This document shows, in pieces, positions 1-10,774 of a stretch of DNA of 64,000 nucleotides. The stretch covers positions 103,266 through 167,265 of the forward strand of contig DXFH01000002.1 of the NCBI GenBank assembly GCA_019114515.1, written 5' to 3'. The notes below the pieces were generated by a model. The model saw only the letters and a program-made list of their open reading frames with translations. It ran no database searches and was not told where the DNA came from. Numbering within the stretch: position 1 is the stretch's first letter; each line of letters opens with the position of its first letter. The position numbers were made by a program, and so were the translations under genes. Source of the DNA: Candidatus Limosilactobacillus merdigallinarum (GTDB taxonomy: Bacteria > Bacillota > Bacilli > Lactobacillales > Lactobacillaceae).

Positions 1-1114
1 CTTCGCCACGTTCTATCCGGCGCCATTCATCATAGCGTTCACCACTGGAAAGTGCCGAATGAATTACTGCCACCTTTTTGCCGAAGCGTCCACGCACTTG
101 ATCAGCAATTTGCGGTGTCAGTGATATTTCTGGAACAAGCAATAGCGCTGTCTTTCCCTGCTTTAAAGCATGAGCGATTGCATGCAGGTATACTTCCGTC
201 TTACCACTACCCGTGACGCCCCGTAGCAAGTATGTTTGCGCCTGTTGGTGATCGATATCGTCAACGATGGGTCGTAACACTCGTTCTTGATCATCTGTCA
301 GGGTTAAGGGTTTCGTCAACTGGTCACAATTAGGAATTCTTCCTGAATCCGGAATGCGGTAGCGTTCAACGGATCCGCGCATGAGCCAGCCCTTTTTTGC
401 TCCCGCACTAAAATCAGCACTAGTTAAGCCACTTTCTTGTTCTGCTTCAGGTAATGTAACGGAATGTCCTTGTAAATTCTGCAAGTAGGCAACTAGTTGG
501 CGTTGCACCTTTGCATTCTTACGCAAATCATGCAAGACATCTTCTAATTCCAAAAAGTTCAATGCTGGCGTAATGGTGGTAACCATCTTTACCTTGGCCC
601 GATCCACTACTTGGTATTCAAAACGAATTTTGCCAGCTCGTTTTAGTTTTAATAACTGGCTGACAATTTCTGGGTCATTTTGAACATCGGCAAAATCCAA
701 TTCATCTTGACCCTTAAATAGCTGCAGGCTGGTTTGCTCGTCGACTTCATCTACAATGCGCACTACCCGCTTAGACTGTGCCTTAAGCACATTAGGCAGC
801 ATCGTGTAAATACAAGAAATCCAAAAAGAATAGGTATTTTGCGCCAGCCACTTGCTAAGTTGCAATAGTTCAGTATTCACAACCGGTTGTAGATCCATCA
901 AGCCCGATAACATTTTGAGCTGGCCATCGTAATTAATGGGTTCGTCTAAACCAACAATAAAGCCTTGCACTTCCCGTTTTCCTTTACCAAAAGGAACGAT
1001 AACGCGCATCCCGACTTGCACTTGGTGGGAAAGACGTGCCGGAATTTTATAAGTATATGGACGGTTAGCCTGCATCGTCGTTACATCTACAACCACTTGT
1101 GCTAATTCCGGCAT
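1..1114 (-). CDS. priA: Primosomal protein N' (PriA helicase), N-terminal part, truncated by window edge
   Basis: Reverse-strand reading gives MPELAQVVVDVTTMQANRPYTYKIP... with the helicase motif LLRGVTGSGKTEVYLHAI and LLVPEISLTPQ; runs off the window start. Confidence 0.93.
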   Translation of the reverse strand, partial: MPELAQVVVDVTTMQANRPYTYKIPARLSHQVQVGMRVIVPFGKGKREVQGFIVGLDEPINYDGQLKMLSGLMDLQPVVNTELLQLSKWLAQNTYSFWISCIYTMLPNVLKAQSKRVVRIVDEVDEQTSLQLFKGQDELDFADVQNDPEIVSQLLKLKRAGKIRFEYQVVDRAKVKMVTTITPALNFLELEDVLHDLRKNAKVQRQLVAYLQNLQGHSVTLPEAEQESGLTSADFSAGAKKGWLMRGSVERYRIPDSGRIPNCDQLTKPLTLTDDQERVLRPIVDDIDHQQAQTYLLRGVTGSGKTEVYLHAIAHALKQGKTALLLVPEISLTPQIADQVRGRFGKKVAVIHSALSSGERYDEWRRIERGE

Positions 1115-1127
1115 TAAGGATACCCCC

Positions 1128-2324
1128 TTACTTCCCTAATTTTTGCGCAACCAGTTTCATTAATCGTTGCGCTACTTTTGCTTTTGACATTAACGGCCAT
1201 GCCTGTGGCTTTTCACCAGGCTGCAAGATTGTCACCTGGTTGGTATCTGTGCCAAAGCCACTACAAGCTTTAGCAACGTCATTAGCAACAATCATGTCAG
1301 CATGCTTACTAGCTAATTTATGCTCGGCATTATTCAACAGGTCTTGGGTCTCGGCTGCAAAACCGACCACCAATTGTGACTGCTTCTTAGCGCCCATAGT
1401 TGCCAAAATATCCGGCGTTGTCTCTAGTTTTAATGTCCACTCATTTTCTCCTGGATGCTTCTTGATTTTTTGATCCGCTAGGTGAAGCGGCTTAAAATCG
1501 GCAATTGCCGCGGCCATAATCAGTGCATCACAATCTGTGAACTGCTCATTCACTTTTGTAAGCATCTCTTCGGTAGTTTTGACAGAGATAATTTGCAAAT
1601 GCGGGTTGCTTGGCACAGCAACGCTCATTGTCCCGGCAATTAAAGTCACCTGTGCACCCATTGAAAGCGCCGCTTGTGCAACTGCTACTCCCATTTTTCC
1701 TGAAGAACGATTGCCAATAAACCTTACCGGGTCTAAATACTCCAAGGTCCCGCCAGCGGTGACAACAATCTTTTTACCAGCAAGCAGGCCATGATTTCCT
1801 AATTGCCCTTCGACAAACTCTTTAATCAACTCTGGTTCAGGAAAACGCCCTTTGCCAGCATAACCTTCTGCTAGTTGGCCATCAACAGGATCCATGATCA
1901 AATACCCATCTGATTTTAAAAGACGCAAATTACGCTGAGTTGCACTTTTTTCCCACATATGAGAATTCATCGCTGGAACTACAATCGTGGGCGCGTGAAC
2001 GGCCAATAACGTGCTTGTTACTGCATCGTCAGCAATTCCATTGGCCATTTTAGCAATGATATCGGCGCTAGCCGGTGCAACGATTGCCAGCTGTGTCCAA
2101 TCCGCAAATTCAATGTGTGCAATATGGCCATCGTTATGATCAAACAGATCGGTCAAAACTGGTTCATGCAATAAAGACGAAAAGGTTTCCGTACCCACAA
2201 ACTTTGTAGCCGCCTTAGTCATCGCCACTTTTACGTGATGACCATTTTTTTGCAGGCTCCGCATTAAGTAGACGGCTTTATAAGCGGCAATGCTCCCGCT
2301 AACAAAAATCGTAATATGAGCCAT
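1128..2324 (-). CDS. coaBC: Bifunctional phosphopantothenoylcysteine decarboxylase/phosphopantothenate-cysteine ligase
   Basis: ITIFVSGSIAAYK start, PAMNSHMW motif, VTAGGTLEYLDPVRFIGNRSSGKMG ligase motif. Confidence 0.95.
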   Translation of the reverse strand: MAHITIFVSGSIAAYKAVYLMRSLQKNGHHVKVAMTKAATKFVGTETFSSLLHEPVLTDLFDHNDGHIAHIEFADWTQLAIVAPASADIIAKMANGIADDAVTSTLLAVHAPTIVVPAMNSHMWEKSATQRNLRLLKSDGYLIMDPVDGQLAEGYAGKGRFPEPELIKEFVEGQLGNHGLLAGKKIVVTAGGTLEYLDPVRFIGNRSSGKMGVAVAQAALSMGAQVTLIAGTMSVAVPSNPHLQIISVKTTEEMLTKVNEQFTDCDALIMAAAIADFKPLHLADQKIKKHPGENEWTLKLETTPDILATMGAKKQSQLVVGFAAETQDLLNNAEHKLASKHADMIVANDVAKACSGFGTDTNQVTILQPGEKPQAWPLMSKAKVAQRLMKLVAQKLGK

Positions 2325-2349
2325 GTGAGTCTCCCTTCAGATACATAAA

Positions 2350-2377
2350 GAAAAAGGGGCCAGGAAATTCCCAGCTC
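2350..2377 (-). terminator. Hairpin followed by T-run on the minus strand between rpoZ and coaBC
   Basis: GGGAGCTGGGAATTTCCTGGCCCC-TTTTT read on the minus strand. Confidence 0.5.
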
Positions 2378-2400
2378 CCTATACCTGACTGCTGCCAGGA

Positions 2401-2676
2401 TTAATCTTGCTTATCTTCAACATGGTCAGGGTCAATCGTAACCTTGCCGGCTTCGATTTCTTCCAGTGCCATGCCGACTGACTTAGCTGATTTGTAATGG
2501 TCTAGTAGCAATGGCTTGTCGCCTTCCATGTTAACGGGCTTATCACCATGATCAGCATCCCACTTGTCACGGAAGTACTTATCAATTTCATGTGCCCGCT
2601 TGCTGGCCAGCATAATTAATGAATAACGCGAATCAACCCGCTTAAGCAATTCATCAACTGAAGGAAATAAAATCAT
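2401..2676 (-). CDS. rpoZ: DNA-directed RNA polymerase subunit omega
   Basis: [31 protein letters not shown] typical omega N-terminus; adjacent to gmk. Confidence 0.93.
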   Translation of the reverse strand: MILFPSVDELLKRVDSRYSLIMLASKRAHEIDKYFRDKWDADHGDKPVNMEGDKPLLLDHYKSAKSVGMALEEIEAGKVTIDPDHVEDKQD

Positions 2677-3293
2677 TTTTTCGAATCTCCTAACATCTCT
2701 AAGTAATCAGGCATTACCCTTTGTACCCGTAACCGTTCAGTCCGGATAATTCCCTTGATCTTTTCAACAGCATTATCGACTGTATCGTTAACAACTGCAT
2801 AGTCGTAGTTTTGCATCATTTCGATTTCACCAACAGCCTTGTGGATCCGCTTGTTAATCACGTCCATACTATCGGTGCCACGATGAATCAGTCGATGTTT
2901 CAATTCCATCAAGTCCGGCGGTGTCAAGAAAATGAATACCCCATCCGGACGCTTAGACCGAACCTGCATTGCTCCATTGACTTCAATTTCCAAAAATACG
3001 TCTTTGCCTGAAGCCAAAGTCTCATCAATATATTTTAATGGGGTGCCGTAATAATTGTCAACATACTTAGCATATTCCAGCATTTGACCACTTTGAATAT
3101 TCTTTTCAAATTGTTCCTTGGTCACAAAGAAGTAATCAACCCCGTTTTTTTCACCTGGACGCGGTTTACGGGTTGTCATTGAAATTGAATACTGGAAATC
3201 ATTACCAGGTTGACTAAACAATGCTTTACGCACTGTCCCCTTTCCCACACCAGAAGGGCCTGAAAGAACAATCAACATTCCACGTTTTGTCAT
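2673..3293 (-). CDS. gmk: Guanylate kinase
   Basis: [22 protein letters not shown]-loop and [20 protein letters not shown]. Confidence 0.97.
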   Translation of the reverse strand: MTKRGMLIVLSGPSGVGKGTVRKALFSQPGNDFQYSISMTTRKPRPGEKNGVDYFFVTKEQFEKNIQSGQMLEYAKYVDNYYGTPLKYIDETLASGKDVFLEIEVNGAMQVRSKRPDGVFIFLTPPDLMELKHRLIHRGTDSMDVINKRIHKAVGEIEMMQNYDYAVVNDTVDNAVEKIKGIIRTERLRVQRVMPDYLEMLGDSKK

Positions 3294-3416
3294 AACTTAG
3301 CTTTCCCCTTACCTTATATCAAAAAAGTATTATTAATATTGTGCCTTAAAAAGACCGTTAATTCAAGTCTCCACCATGATCTGGCATCATTGTTGCAATT
3401 ATTGCAAAAAGATCAC

Positions 3417-3445
3417 TTGCGTTTTTGAACGTACGTTCGTATACT
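3417..3445 (+). promoter_or_regulatory. Predicted promoter (-35 TTGCGT, 17-bp spacer, -10 TATACT) with LexA/DinR-type SOS box GAACGTACGTTC (3427-3438) in the spacer
   Basis: Perfect palindrome GAAC-GTAC-GTTC matching the Gram-positive LexA half-site GAAC/GTTC, located exactly between the -35 and -10 hexamers. Confidence 0.8.
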
Positions 3446-3481
3446 ATGAAATGCAAACAAATGTTCGGGAGGACAATTCTT

Positions 3482-3808
3482 ATGCAAATGTCAGCTCAAT
3501 CACTTCTATCACGCAGCAATAACGTATTATCCCATTATTTTCAAGATTTCTTTGACCCTGAACCGCAAGATACAAAAGAAATCCGCTTGCTACCTGTGGA
3601 GCCCTTATTTCAGCGTCGTCTCTTTTTAAAGAAAGCAATTGCAAGCCAGCGTCCCGTTTTCCTACAGCTGGATCCACTGACGAATGCAGGACACACCGTT
3701 AACGTTCGTGGTGTTATTCGTCCCATGAATCACGGACGCTTCTTAATTACCGCCCATAACTTAACTTACGTTTTTCATCTTCATCAGCTTCGCTACATTG
3801 CAGGTTAA
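3482..3808 (+). CDS. YolD-like family small protein (putative SOS-associated)
   Basis: ATG at 3482 preceded by GGGAGG; C-terminal half ...FLKKAIASQRPVFLQLDPLTNAGHTVNVRGVIRPMNHGRFLITAHNLTYVFHLHQLRYIAG follows the YolD-like pattern; SOS box upstream. Confidence 0.6.
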   Translation: MQMSAQSLLSRSNNVLSHYFQDFFDPEPQDTKEIRLLPVEPLFQRRLFLKKAIASQRPVFLQLDPLTNAGHTVNVRGVIRPMNHGRFLITAHNLTYVFHLHQLRYIAG

Positions 3809-3836
3809 ACAGTGTCATTCGGTTAGTATAAGAATC

Positions 3837-3865
3837 AAAAAAGCAGGCTTTTCACCTGCTTTTTG
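3837..3865. terminator. Bidirectional intrinsic terminator between the YolD-like gene and recN
   Basis: AAAAAAGCAGG-cttttca-CCTGCTTTTT. Confidence 0.85.
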
Positions 3866-3869
3866 TTGT

Positions 3870-5549
3870 CTAATGAGCCATTTCTAAAAGCTCTTTGGCG
3901 TGTTCACGCGTTAATTTAGTAATTTTTTCACCAGCTAGCATCCGCGCTAACTCGTCAACTCGTTGTGCCTTATTTAGGGCCTGTACCTCAGTGACGGTTC
4001 GCTGCTTCTGCAAGTGCTTACTGATCAAGAAATGATGTTGTGCAACGGCGGCAACCTGAGGCAAGTGGGTAATGCACAAGACTTGTGAGTTTGCTGCAAT
4101 CAACTTGATTTTATCAGCAATTGCTTGGGCTACCCGGCCGCTCACACCCGTGTCCACTTCATCGAAAATAATACTTGTAACGCCCTCGACCTTAGCAAAA
4201 ATTGTCTTTAAGGCTAACATAACCCGTGACAATTCACCGCCAGATACAATTCTAACCAGTGGTCCCAATCGTTCACCAGGATTAGTTTGAATGTAAAACT
4301 CCACATTATCTTGCCCGGTTGGTGTAAATGTCAGTTGGTCTGCAGTCTTAAATTTCACTTGAAAAATTGCTTTAGACATATAAAGGTCACTAAGCTGCTG
4401 GTGAACCCGTCTTTCTAATTGACCAGCGGCTTTGACCCGCATTGAATGAAGTTTACCCGCTAGATTGCCTAATTGCTTAGTAATATCTTGCAATTCTTTT
4501 TCCAACTCATCGTTAGAATCAGCAGTACCCTCCATTTTGGCCAGTTCTTGTTGAATTTTTTCGTAATAATCTAAAACATCTTTTAATGAGTCACCGTATT
4601 TGTGTTCTAGGTCACCAATTAGGGTCAGCCGACCGTTAATTTGTTGCAGACGATCATCATCATAGGCTAAATTATCAAGTTCACGTCCGGCCTGATTGGC
4701 AGCGTCCTGGAGATTATAATAGGAATCCGTAATGCTTTTGGCCAGGTCATCATATTCACCATCAAACTGACTAATCTGACTGGTTGCATCCATCAGGCCT
4801 GCCAATTGATCCAGCACCGGTGTTGCTTCATCACCATTCAACACTGCAATAACGTCCTGCAACGTCTCATTGATTTGCTGAAAATGTTCCAAACGATCGC
4901 GCTCAGCAGTTAATTGCTCTTCCTCATCTGCTTTTAAGTGCGCTTCGCCAATCTCTTTTTCTTGATAATGCAACATATCAAGGCGTTGTGCCCACTGCTG
5001 TTCATTAGCCTGTTTCTTGGCCAAGGTGGATTTGATTTGCAGATAGCGCTCATACAATTCTCGATAATGTGACCTTATCTCCAGCAGCTCTTTACCGGCA
5101 AATTGGTCCAGCATTTCTAAGTGCTGATCTGGCTGCAACAAGCGTTGGCTATCATTTTGTCCCTGAATATCTACCAGTGCACTCCCAATTTTTTTAAGCA
5201 CACTGGTATTAATTAAGGTGCCATTGACACGGATCGTGTTTCGTCCATTACGGTGAATTGTACGCGAGATGATTAAAGTGCCATCTTCGTGATCAATCCC
5301 CAAATCATCTAGTTCATGCAGGTAAGCAGGACGGTTCGGCAACGTAAATTGTCCTTGTACGACCAGTTTATCGCTGCCCTTACGAATCAATTCCTGTGAC
5401 CCCCGACGACCAGCCAACAAGCTGACAGCGTCAATAATAATGGATTTACCGGCGCCAGTTTCCCCGGTTAACACTGTCATATGATCATCAAATTCCAGCG
5501 ATAAATGTGGAATAATTGCTAAATCATCAATCGTTAATTCCTGGAGCAC
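3870..5549 (-). CDS. recN: DNA repair protein RecN
   Basis: MLQELTIDDLAIIPHLSLEF, GETGAGKSIIIDA, VSGGELSRVMLALK, IIFDEVDTGVSGRVAQAI. Confidence 0.97.
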   Translation of the reverse strand: MLQELTIDDLAIIPHLSLEFDDHMTVLTGETGAGKSIIIDAVSLLAGRRGSQELIRKGSDKLVVQGQFTLPNRPAYLHELDDLGIDHEDGTLIISRTIHRNGRNTIRVNGTLINTSVLKKIGSALVDIQGQNDSQRLLQPDQHLEMLDQFAGKELLEIRSHYRELYERYLQIKSTLAKKQANEQQWAQRLDMLHYQEKEIGEAHLKADEEEQLTAERDRLEHFQQINETLQDVIAVLNGDEATPVLDQLAGLMDATSQISQFDGEYDDLAKSITDSYYNLQDAANQAGRELDNLAYDDDRLQQINGRLTLIGDLEHKYGDSLKDVLDYYEKIQQELAKMEGTADSNDELEKELQDITKQLGNLAGKLHSMRVKAAGQLERRVHQQLSDLYMSKAIFQVKFKTADQLTFTPTGQDNVEFYIQTNPGERLGPLVRIVSGGELSRVMLALKTIFAKVEGVTSIIFDEVDTGVSGRVAQAIADKIKLIAANSQVLCITHLPQVAAVAQHHFLISKHLQKQRTVTEVQALNKAQRVDELARMLAGEKITKLTREHAKELLEMAH

Positions 5550-5566
5550 AGTACATCCTCCTCAAA

Positions 5567-6016
5567 TTATTGCAGTGAAGTTAATTTACGTTCAAAAGCA
5601 GCTGCATCCGCTGCCGACTGACACACTACCAGCACACTAGTATCATCACCAATAGCCGTGAACACTTCCTGATAGTTCATCTGCTTAATCAGCATTGCGG
5701 CTACCGGGCCATTTCCTGGCTTCAATGCAAGTGAGAGGAAACGATCAGACCGCTTCAGCGAAATCAACCCATGTTTCAGAGTATCGGCGAGTTGACTGCT
5801 CCGGTTGCCTCCCTGTTGAAGTGGGAGACTGTAGTGGTAACCGCCGCCCACACTAGGCACCTTTACCAGCTGCATTTCCTTAATATCGCGCGAAACAGTT
5901 GCTTGTGTTACCTGAATACCTTCATCAAGTAATAGGCGAACCATATCCTCTTGACGTTCAACTTGTTGGTTAGCAATTAATTCTTTAATTTTTGCTTGGC
6001 GGATAGCTTTTTTCAT
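5567..6016 (-). CDS. argR: Arginine repressor
   Basis: IKELIANQQVERQEDMVRLLLDEGIQVTQATVSRDIKEMQLVKVP DNA-binding domain; standard position next to recN. Confidence 0.93.
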   Translation of the reverse strand: MKKAIRQAKIKELIANQQVERQEDMVRLLLDEGIQVTQATVSRDIKEMQLVKVPSVGGGYHYSLPLQQGGNRSSQLADTLKHGLISLKRSDRFLSLALKPGNGPVAAMLIKQMNYQEVFTAIGDDTSVLVVCQSAADAAAFERKLTSLQ

Positions 6017-6843
6017 TTGCTTTGCCCCTTAACTTTCAAATCCTCATATGCATGATCAATTACTGCATTGATGTCAACAGACGGATCAATTGTCCCCGTC
6101 TGATCTTTTAGCCGTAAGTGAACCAGAAATTCGATATTGCCTTGGCCACCCTTAATTGGCGAGTAGTCCAAAGCTAAAACATCAAAATGGTCTTCGGTGG
6201 CAAACTTAAGAACCTTGTTCAGCACGGCTTCATGGGTAGAACGCTTATGAATAATGCCATTCTTGCCCACATGGTCTCGTCCGGCTTCAAATTGTGGCTT
6301 AATCAACGCTACCACTGATCCGCCCTGTTTCAAGATGTGTGATAGCGGTGGCAAAATCATACTTAGCGAGATAAATGAGACGTCAATGGAGGCAAATTCT
6401 GGTTGCCCATGCGTAAAATCTTCTAGCTTACTGTAGCGAAAATTTGTCTGTTCCATCACTACTACCCGAGGATCCTCCCGCAACTGCCACACCAGCTGGT
6501 TGGTACCAACATCCAAGGCATAGCTCAACTTAGCTCCAGCTTGCAGCATCACATCGGTAAAGCCGCCAGTTGAAGAGCCAATATCCAGCACTGTCTCATC
6601 CTGTACGTCAATGTGAAATACCTTCAATGCCTTAGCTAATTTTAAACCACCACGACTGACGTAAGGCATTTTCTTGCCTTTCATGTGCAGGGTAGTTTCA
6701 ATGGGGATTTTTTGTCCAGGCTTATCCAGTCGTTCATTATTCTTCCCCAGAATTTCACCAGCCATCACCGCGCGCTTGGCCTGCTCACGAGAATCAAATA
6801 ATCCCTGTTTAACTAATAAGACGTCCACTCGTTCTTTTTTCAT
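6013..6843 (-). CDS. tlyA: TlyA family rRNA (cytidine-2'-O)-methyltransferase
   Basis: S4 domain VDVLLVKQGLFDSREQAKRAVMAG followed by FtsJ-like VLDIGSSTGGFTDVMLQAGA. Confidence 0.9.
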   Translation of the reverse strand: MKKERVDVLLVKQGLFDSREQAKRAVMAGEILGKNNERLDKPGQKIPIETTLHMKGKKMPYVSRGGLKLAKALKVFHIDVQDETVLDIGSSTGGFTDVMLQAGAKLSYALDVGTNQLVWQLREDPRVVVMEQTNFRYSKLEDFTHGQPEFASIDVSFISLSMILPPLSHILKQGGSVVALIKPQFEAGRDHVGKNGIIHKRSTHEAVLNKVLKFATEDHFDVLALDYSPIKGGQGNIEFLVHLRLKDQTGTIDPSVDINAVIDHAYEDLKVKGQSK

Positions 6844-6863
6844 CTTTTTTCCTCAGTTATTGC

Positions 6864-7733
6864 TTAATAACGAAAATATGCTAAAAAGTCATCTAACAAG
6901 CTAAAGTCGCCAACTCCACGATTGTCTAACTGTTGCTTGTCTGCTTTGGCACCAGCAATTGCTTGCGCCAAAGCCTGTTTAGTACCATCAATTCCTAGCA
7001 AGTTAGGATAAGTATTCTTTTGCTCATCAGCATCCTTATTGACAGCTTTGCCCATTTTTGCTTCGCTGCTTACCACATCCATCAGATCGTCATAAATTTG
7101 AAAAGCCAATCCATAGTGCGCACCAAAGCTTGCTAATACTCGCAAAGTATCTGCAGGAGCTTGGGCAATGACCCCACCAGCCATTACGCTATACCGCAGT
7201 AATGAACCAGTTTTTTTCGCATGCAAGTTCTTAAGTTCGTTTAAAGACAGGCCGGTTCCTTCATAGTGAATATCCATTGCCTGACCAGCAACCATCCCTG
7301 CAGGGCCAGCAGCCTGTGCTAACAATTGGACTAGCTGTAGGCGTACCGTCTCTTTCAGGTGGTTGTCACTAACCCACTGAAAAGCCAGGGTTAATAAACC
7401 ATCCCCTGCTAACGTGGCCATCCCGGCTCCAAAGCGACGGTGATTAGTCGGCAAAAAACGTCGCAAATCATCGTTATCCATTGCTGGCAAATCATCATGA
7501 ATAAGCGAATAAGTATGCAAAAGTTCCACCGCACTAGCGGCCCGCATGACATCATCGTCCAAATCTTTGCCCAACGCGTGAACCACTGCCAAAGTTAAAT
7601 TTGGCCGCAAACGCTTGCCACCAGCCATTAGTGAATAATACATCGATTCATATAAAGTGGACTGGTCACAATCGCTACCTAAATGCTTCTGAAGGTACTG
7701 ATCTACTTGTTTTTTTAAATCAGCAATTTCCAT
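6864..7733 (-). CDS. ispA: Polyprenyl (farnesyl) diphosphate synthase
   Basis: GGKRLRP, LIHDDLPAMDNDDLRR and FQIYDDLMD aspartate-rich motifs. Confidence 0.93.
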   Translation of the reverse strand: MEIADLKKQVDQYLQKHLGSDCDQSTLYESMYYSLMAGGKRLRPNLTLAVVHALGKDLDDDVMRAASAVELLHTYSLIHDDLPAMDNDDLRRFLPTNHRRFGAGMATLAGDGLLTLAFQWVSDNHLKETVRLQLVQLLAQAAGPAGMVAGQAMDIHYEGTGLSLNELKNLHAKKTGSLLRYSVMAGGVIAQAPADTLRVLASFGAHYGLAFQIYDDLMDVVSSEAKMGKAVNKDADEQKNTYPNLLGIDGTKQALAQAIAGAKADKQQLDNRGVGDFSLLDDFLAYFRY

Positions 7734-7747
7734 AGTTGTTACCTCGT

Positions 7748-8071
7748 TTATGCATCCTTAAATGGCAGGTCGTCATCATTATCTTTGTTTAAAAATTCCG
7801 ACTGGTATCCTTGGTTCTTAACACCATTGTTAGCTAAATCATCGCCCTTTTCTTCTGCCGGCTTAACGTTGCCATTTTCGTCAACTAATTCAGCTAAGGT
7901 CTTTTCAGATTTATCAAGCTGTGCTTGCATTTTATTGGCCAGCTTCATTCCTTCCTTAAATTGTTTTAAGGCATCTTCCAATGCAACGTTACCTTGTTGC
8001 AAATTATTGACAATGTTTTGCAACTGGGTCATTTGATCTTCAAACGTAAATTTTTTCCTAGTGGTTGCCAT
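7748..8071 (-). CDS. xseB: Exodeoxyribonuclease VII small subunit
   Basis: FTFEDQMTQLQNIVNNLQQGNVALEDALKQFKEGMKLANKMQAQLDKSEKTL; adjacent to xseA. Confidence 0.94.
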   Translation of the reverse strand: MATTRKKFTFEDQMTQLQNIVNNLQQGNVALEDALKQFKEGMKLANKMQAQLDKSEKTLAELVDENGNVKPAEEKGDDLANNGVKNQGYQSEFLNKDNDDDLPFKDA

Positions 8072-9446
8072 CTTGTTTGCCATCCTTCTGTATCAATTTA
8101 ATTTCTGCTTCTGCAATTCCATCTGACAAATGAATCCGTACCCGGTCGGACGGGTGCAATTGTGATATCTGCTTAACTACCTGACCATCCAAGGTTACAT
8201 AGCTATACCCACGTGACAAAATCGTAGTGGGATTCAGGGCAATTAATTGCTGCTGCAGGCCCTGCAAAGCAGCCTGGTTTCTTTGGAGTTTTGTGCGCAA
8301 GCTAGCAGCCAATTGAGTCTGTAAGTGTTGCAATTTAGCCTGATCACGTACCAATTGCACACGGGGAGCGTTCTGATTTAATCGTGCCTGCAGATGATCT
8401 AGCTGATTTTGCTTATTAACCAGCAGTGCATTAAACGTTAACCGCAAATTTTGCCTGAGGTCATCGACTTGTTGCTGATATTGATTAAATAGCCGGTCAG
8501 GCTGCTGAAACACATAGTTATTTTGCAAAGCATCCAGTCTTGTCTGTGCCTGTTGAATAATGTTTGAGCAACTAACATATAACTGCTGCTGGTACTGGCG
8601 TATTTGCGCTAAAACATCGTCTAACAGCCATGCTGATGCCTTTACCGCTGCACTAGTAGGCGTTGCCTCACGATCATCCGCTGCCAGGTCGGCAATTGTG
8701 GTATCAACTTCGTGCCCTACTGATGAAATGACCGGAATATTGGAGTCAGCAATTGCTCGACCAACTACCTCCTCATTAAAGGTCCACAAATCAGCTCGGG
8801 AACCACCACCACGAGCGACGATCAGTACATCAAAGTTGCCATCCTCATTAGCCCGCCTGATCTGCTTGGCTACCATGGGGGCAGCATCGTCTCCCTGCAC
8901 CTTCGTAGGATAAAATACCAACTGAATTAAAGGATTACGGCGGCGAAAGGTCGTAATCATATCATGCTTGACGGCAGCATCATTACTCGTCACAATGGCG
9001 ACTCTTTTAGGAAAAGGCGGGATTGATTTCTTTGGTCGATCAAAAAGCCCTTCTTTTTTGAGTTTGGCATACATTTGCCGAAAAGCAATTTCCAAAGAAC
9101 CCGTTCCGGTAACTTCCATTTGGCTAACATAAAACTGGTAGGATCCCCGATTAGGATACACATCGACGTGACCATACACGAGAACTTTCATCCCATTTTC
9201 GGGAGTGAATTTTAACTTAGAAAACTCCCGTGCAAACATGACCGCATCAATTTGGTACAGGTCCTGATCCGGTAAATCCGAATTATCATCTTTCAAAGAA
9301 AAGTACTGGTTGCGGCTACGCAAATGAAAGTTAGTCAATTCACCCTGCAGCCAAAAATTTTGTTGATAAATGTATGGGTCGGCACGAAATTTTCGGCGAA
9401 TATACTTTGTTAGCTGATTAACAGTTAACGGCTTTTCTTGCGGCAT
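8058..9446 (-). CDS. xseA: Exodeoxyribonuclease VII large subunit
   Basis: [14 protein letters not shown]..., [58 protein letters not shown]. Confidence 0.96.
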   Translation of the reverse strand: MPQEKPLTVNQLTKYIRRKFRADPYIYQQNFWLQGELTNFHLRSRNQYFSLKDDNSDLPDQDLYQIDAVMFAREFSKLKFTPENGMKVLVYGHVDVYPNRGSYQFYVSQMEVTGTGSLEIAFRQMYAKLKKEGLFDRPKKSIPPFPKRVAIVTSNDAAVKHDMITTFRRRNPLIQLVFYPTKVQGDDAAPMVAKQIRRANEDGNFDVLIVARGGGSRADLWTFNEEVVGRAIADSNIPVISSVGHEVDTTIADLAADDREATPTSAAVKASAWLLDDVLAQIRQYQQQLYVSCSNIIQQAQTRLDALQNNYVFQQPDRLFNQYQQQVDDLRQNLRLTFNALLVNKQNQLDHLQARLNQNAPRVQLVRDQAKLQHLQTQLAASLRTKLQRNQAALQGLQQQLIALNPTTILSRGYSYVTLDGQVVKQISQLHPSDRVRIHLSDGIAEAEIKLIQKDGKQDGNH

Positions 9447-10299
9447 CCTGCTCACTCCACTCCGCTAAATCCACGGTTTGTTGCATCAAAGTGGCGATCG
9501 TCACTGGTCCTACCCCACCAGGTACAGGCGTAATCTTGTCAGCCACCGTCTTCACCTGGTCAAAGTCAACATCGCCAACCAAGTGACCATCAGACTGTCG
9601 ATTAATCCCCACATCAATGACCGTGGCACCTGGCTTTATATCCTTAGCCTGTACAAACTTCGGGTGCCCAACGCCAACGATTAATAAATCTGCATTCTTC
9701 GTATAGTACTGAGGATCTGCCGTCAGATGATTAATCATCGTGACCGTCGCGTTCGCATTCGTTAATAATGACAGCATTGGTTTGCCCACCAAATTACTGC
9801 GCCCAATAATGACGACATTGCTGCCGGCAACCGGCACCTGATACTTATTCAGCATCGTCATAATGCCTCGGGGCGTGCACGGAATTGGGTAGTTGCCTTC
9901 TTCGTTGGCGTAGAGTTTGCCAACATTCAACGGGTGGAAGCCATCTACATCCTTAGCGGGATCGATTGCTTGTACCAAACTCGTTTCATCTAATTGGTCA
10001 GGCAATGGGGACTGAACCAAAATGGCATTAATCTGGTCATCATTATTGAATTCCTGAATCGATGCTAAGACCTCTGATTGTCGTGCATCAGCAGGGAAAC
10101 GTTTCAAAATCGAGCGGATGCCCAGTTTTTTTGCTTTACGGTCCTTATTACGGGTATAAATCACGCTCGCCGGATCATCACCAACTAAAATAACTGCAAT
10201 GCCAGGAACAATTCCTCGCTTCTTTAAATCTGCGACCCGTTGTGCTGTTTCTGCATTTAAATCGGCAGCCAGTTTACGGCCATCAATGATAGTTGCCAT
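9418..10299 (-). CDS. folD: Bifunctional methylenetetrahydrofolate dehydrogenase/methenyl-THF cyclohydrolase
   Basis: [57 protein letters not shown]. Confidence 0.97.
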   Translation of the reverse strand: MATIIDGRKLAADLNAETAQRVADLKKRGIVPGIAVILVGDDPASVIYTRNKDRKAKKLGIRSILKRFPADARQSEVLASIQEFNNDDQINAILVQSPLPDQLDETSLVQAIDPAKDVDGFHPLNVGKLYANEEGNYPIPCTPRGIMTMLNKYQVPVAGSNVVIIGRSNLVGKPMLSLLTNANATVTMINHLTADPQYYTKNADLLIVGVGHPKFVQAKDIKPGATVIDVGINRQSDGHLVGDVDFDQVKTVADKITPVPGGVGPVTIATLMQQTVDLAEWSEQDAARKAVNC

Positions 10300-10317
10300 G
10301 TGAACCTCCTCAAATTA

Positions 10318-10351
10318 AACAAAAGACCCCTGTTACGTAAGCAGGAGTCCC
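10318..10351 (-). terminator. Hairpin with T-run downstream of nusB
   Basis: minus strand GACTCCTGC-ttacgtaa-CAGGGGTCTTTTGTTT. Confidence 0.6.
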
Positions 10352-10360
10352 CATTAACTA

Positions 10361-10774
10361 TTATTTATTTGCGTGCTCTTGTTCGTAATGACCTAAGACA
10401 CCGTTAATGAAGCGCCGTGATTTATCATCACTAAAACTCTTAGCTAGCTGCAGCGCTTCGTTGATCGCAACCGCGACTGGCAGCTTTTCAAATTGAAGTT
10501 CATACAAGGCCAGCCGCAAAATAACCAGGTTTGGACGCTCCAACCGCTCAACTGTCCAACCAGGTTCCAGATATTGACTAATTGTCTGGTCAATTTCATC
10601 CTGGTGATCCAACACCCCATTAACTAACTCTTCCAAATAAGCTGGAACTTCTTCGTTAGCATCTAGTTTTAACAGTTGACGGTAAAGCTGCTCACGATCT
10701 TCATCCGGTGTAGCAATCAAGGCAAACAGCGCCTGGAATGCGGCCACCCGAATCGTGTGTCGACTAAAACTCAC
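10361..10774 (-). CDS. nusB: Transcription antitermination protein NusB
   Basis: RHTIRVAAFQALFAL ... ERLERPNLVILRLALYEL ... VAINEALQLAKSFSDDKSRRFINGVL. Confidence 0.95.
   Translation of the reverse strand: MSFSRHTIRVAAFQALFALIATPDEDREQLYRQLLKLDANEEVPAYLEELVNGVLDHQDEIDQTISQYLEPGWTVERLERPNLVILRLALYELQFEKLPVAVAINEALQLAKSFSDDKSRRFINGVLGHYEQEHANK

Noticed and set aside
1099-1473. 124-aa plus-strand ORF
   Set aside because: Antisense to coaBC with no independent support.
2350-2377. Terminator-like hairpin between rpoZ and coaBC as evidence for an operon break or riboswitch
   Set aside because: The hairpin is modest and there is no leader structure beyond it; kept only as a low-confidence terminator.
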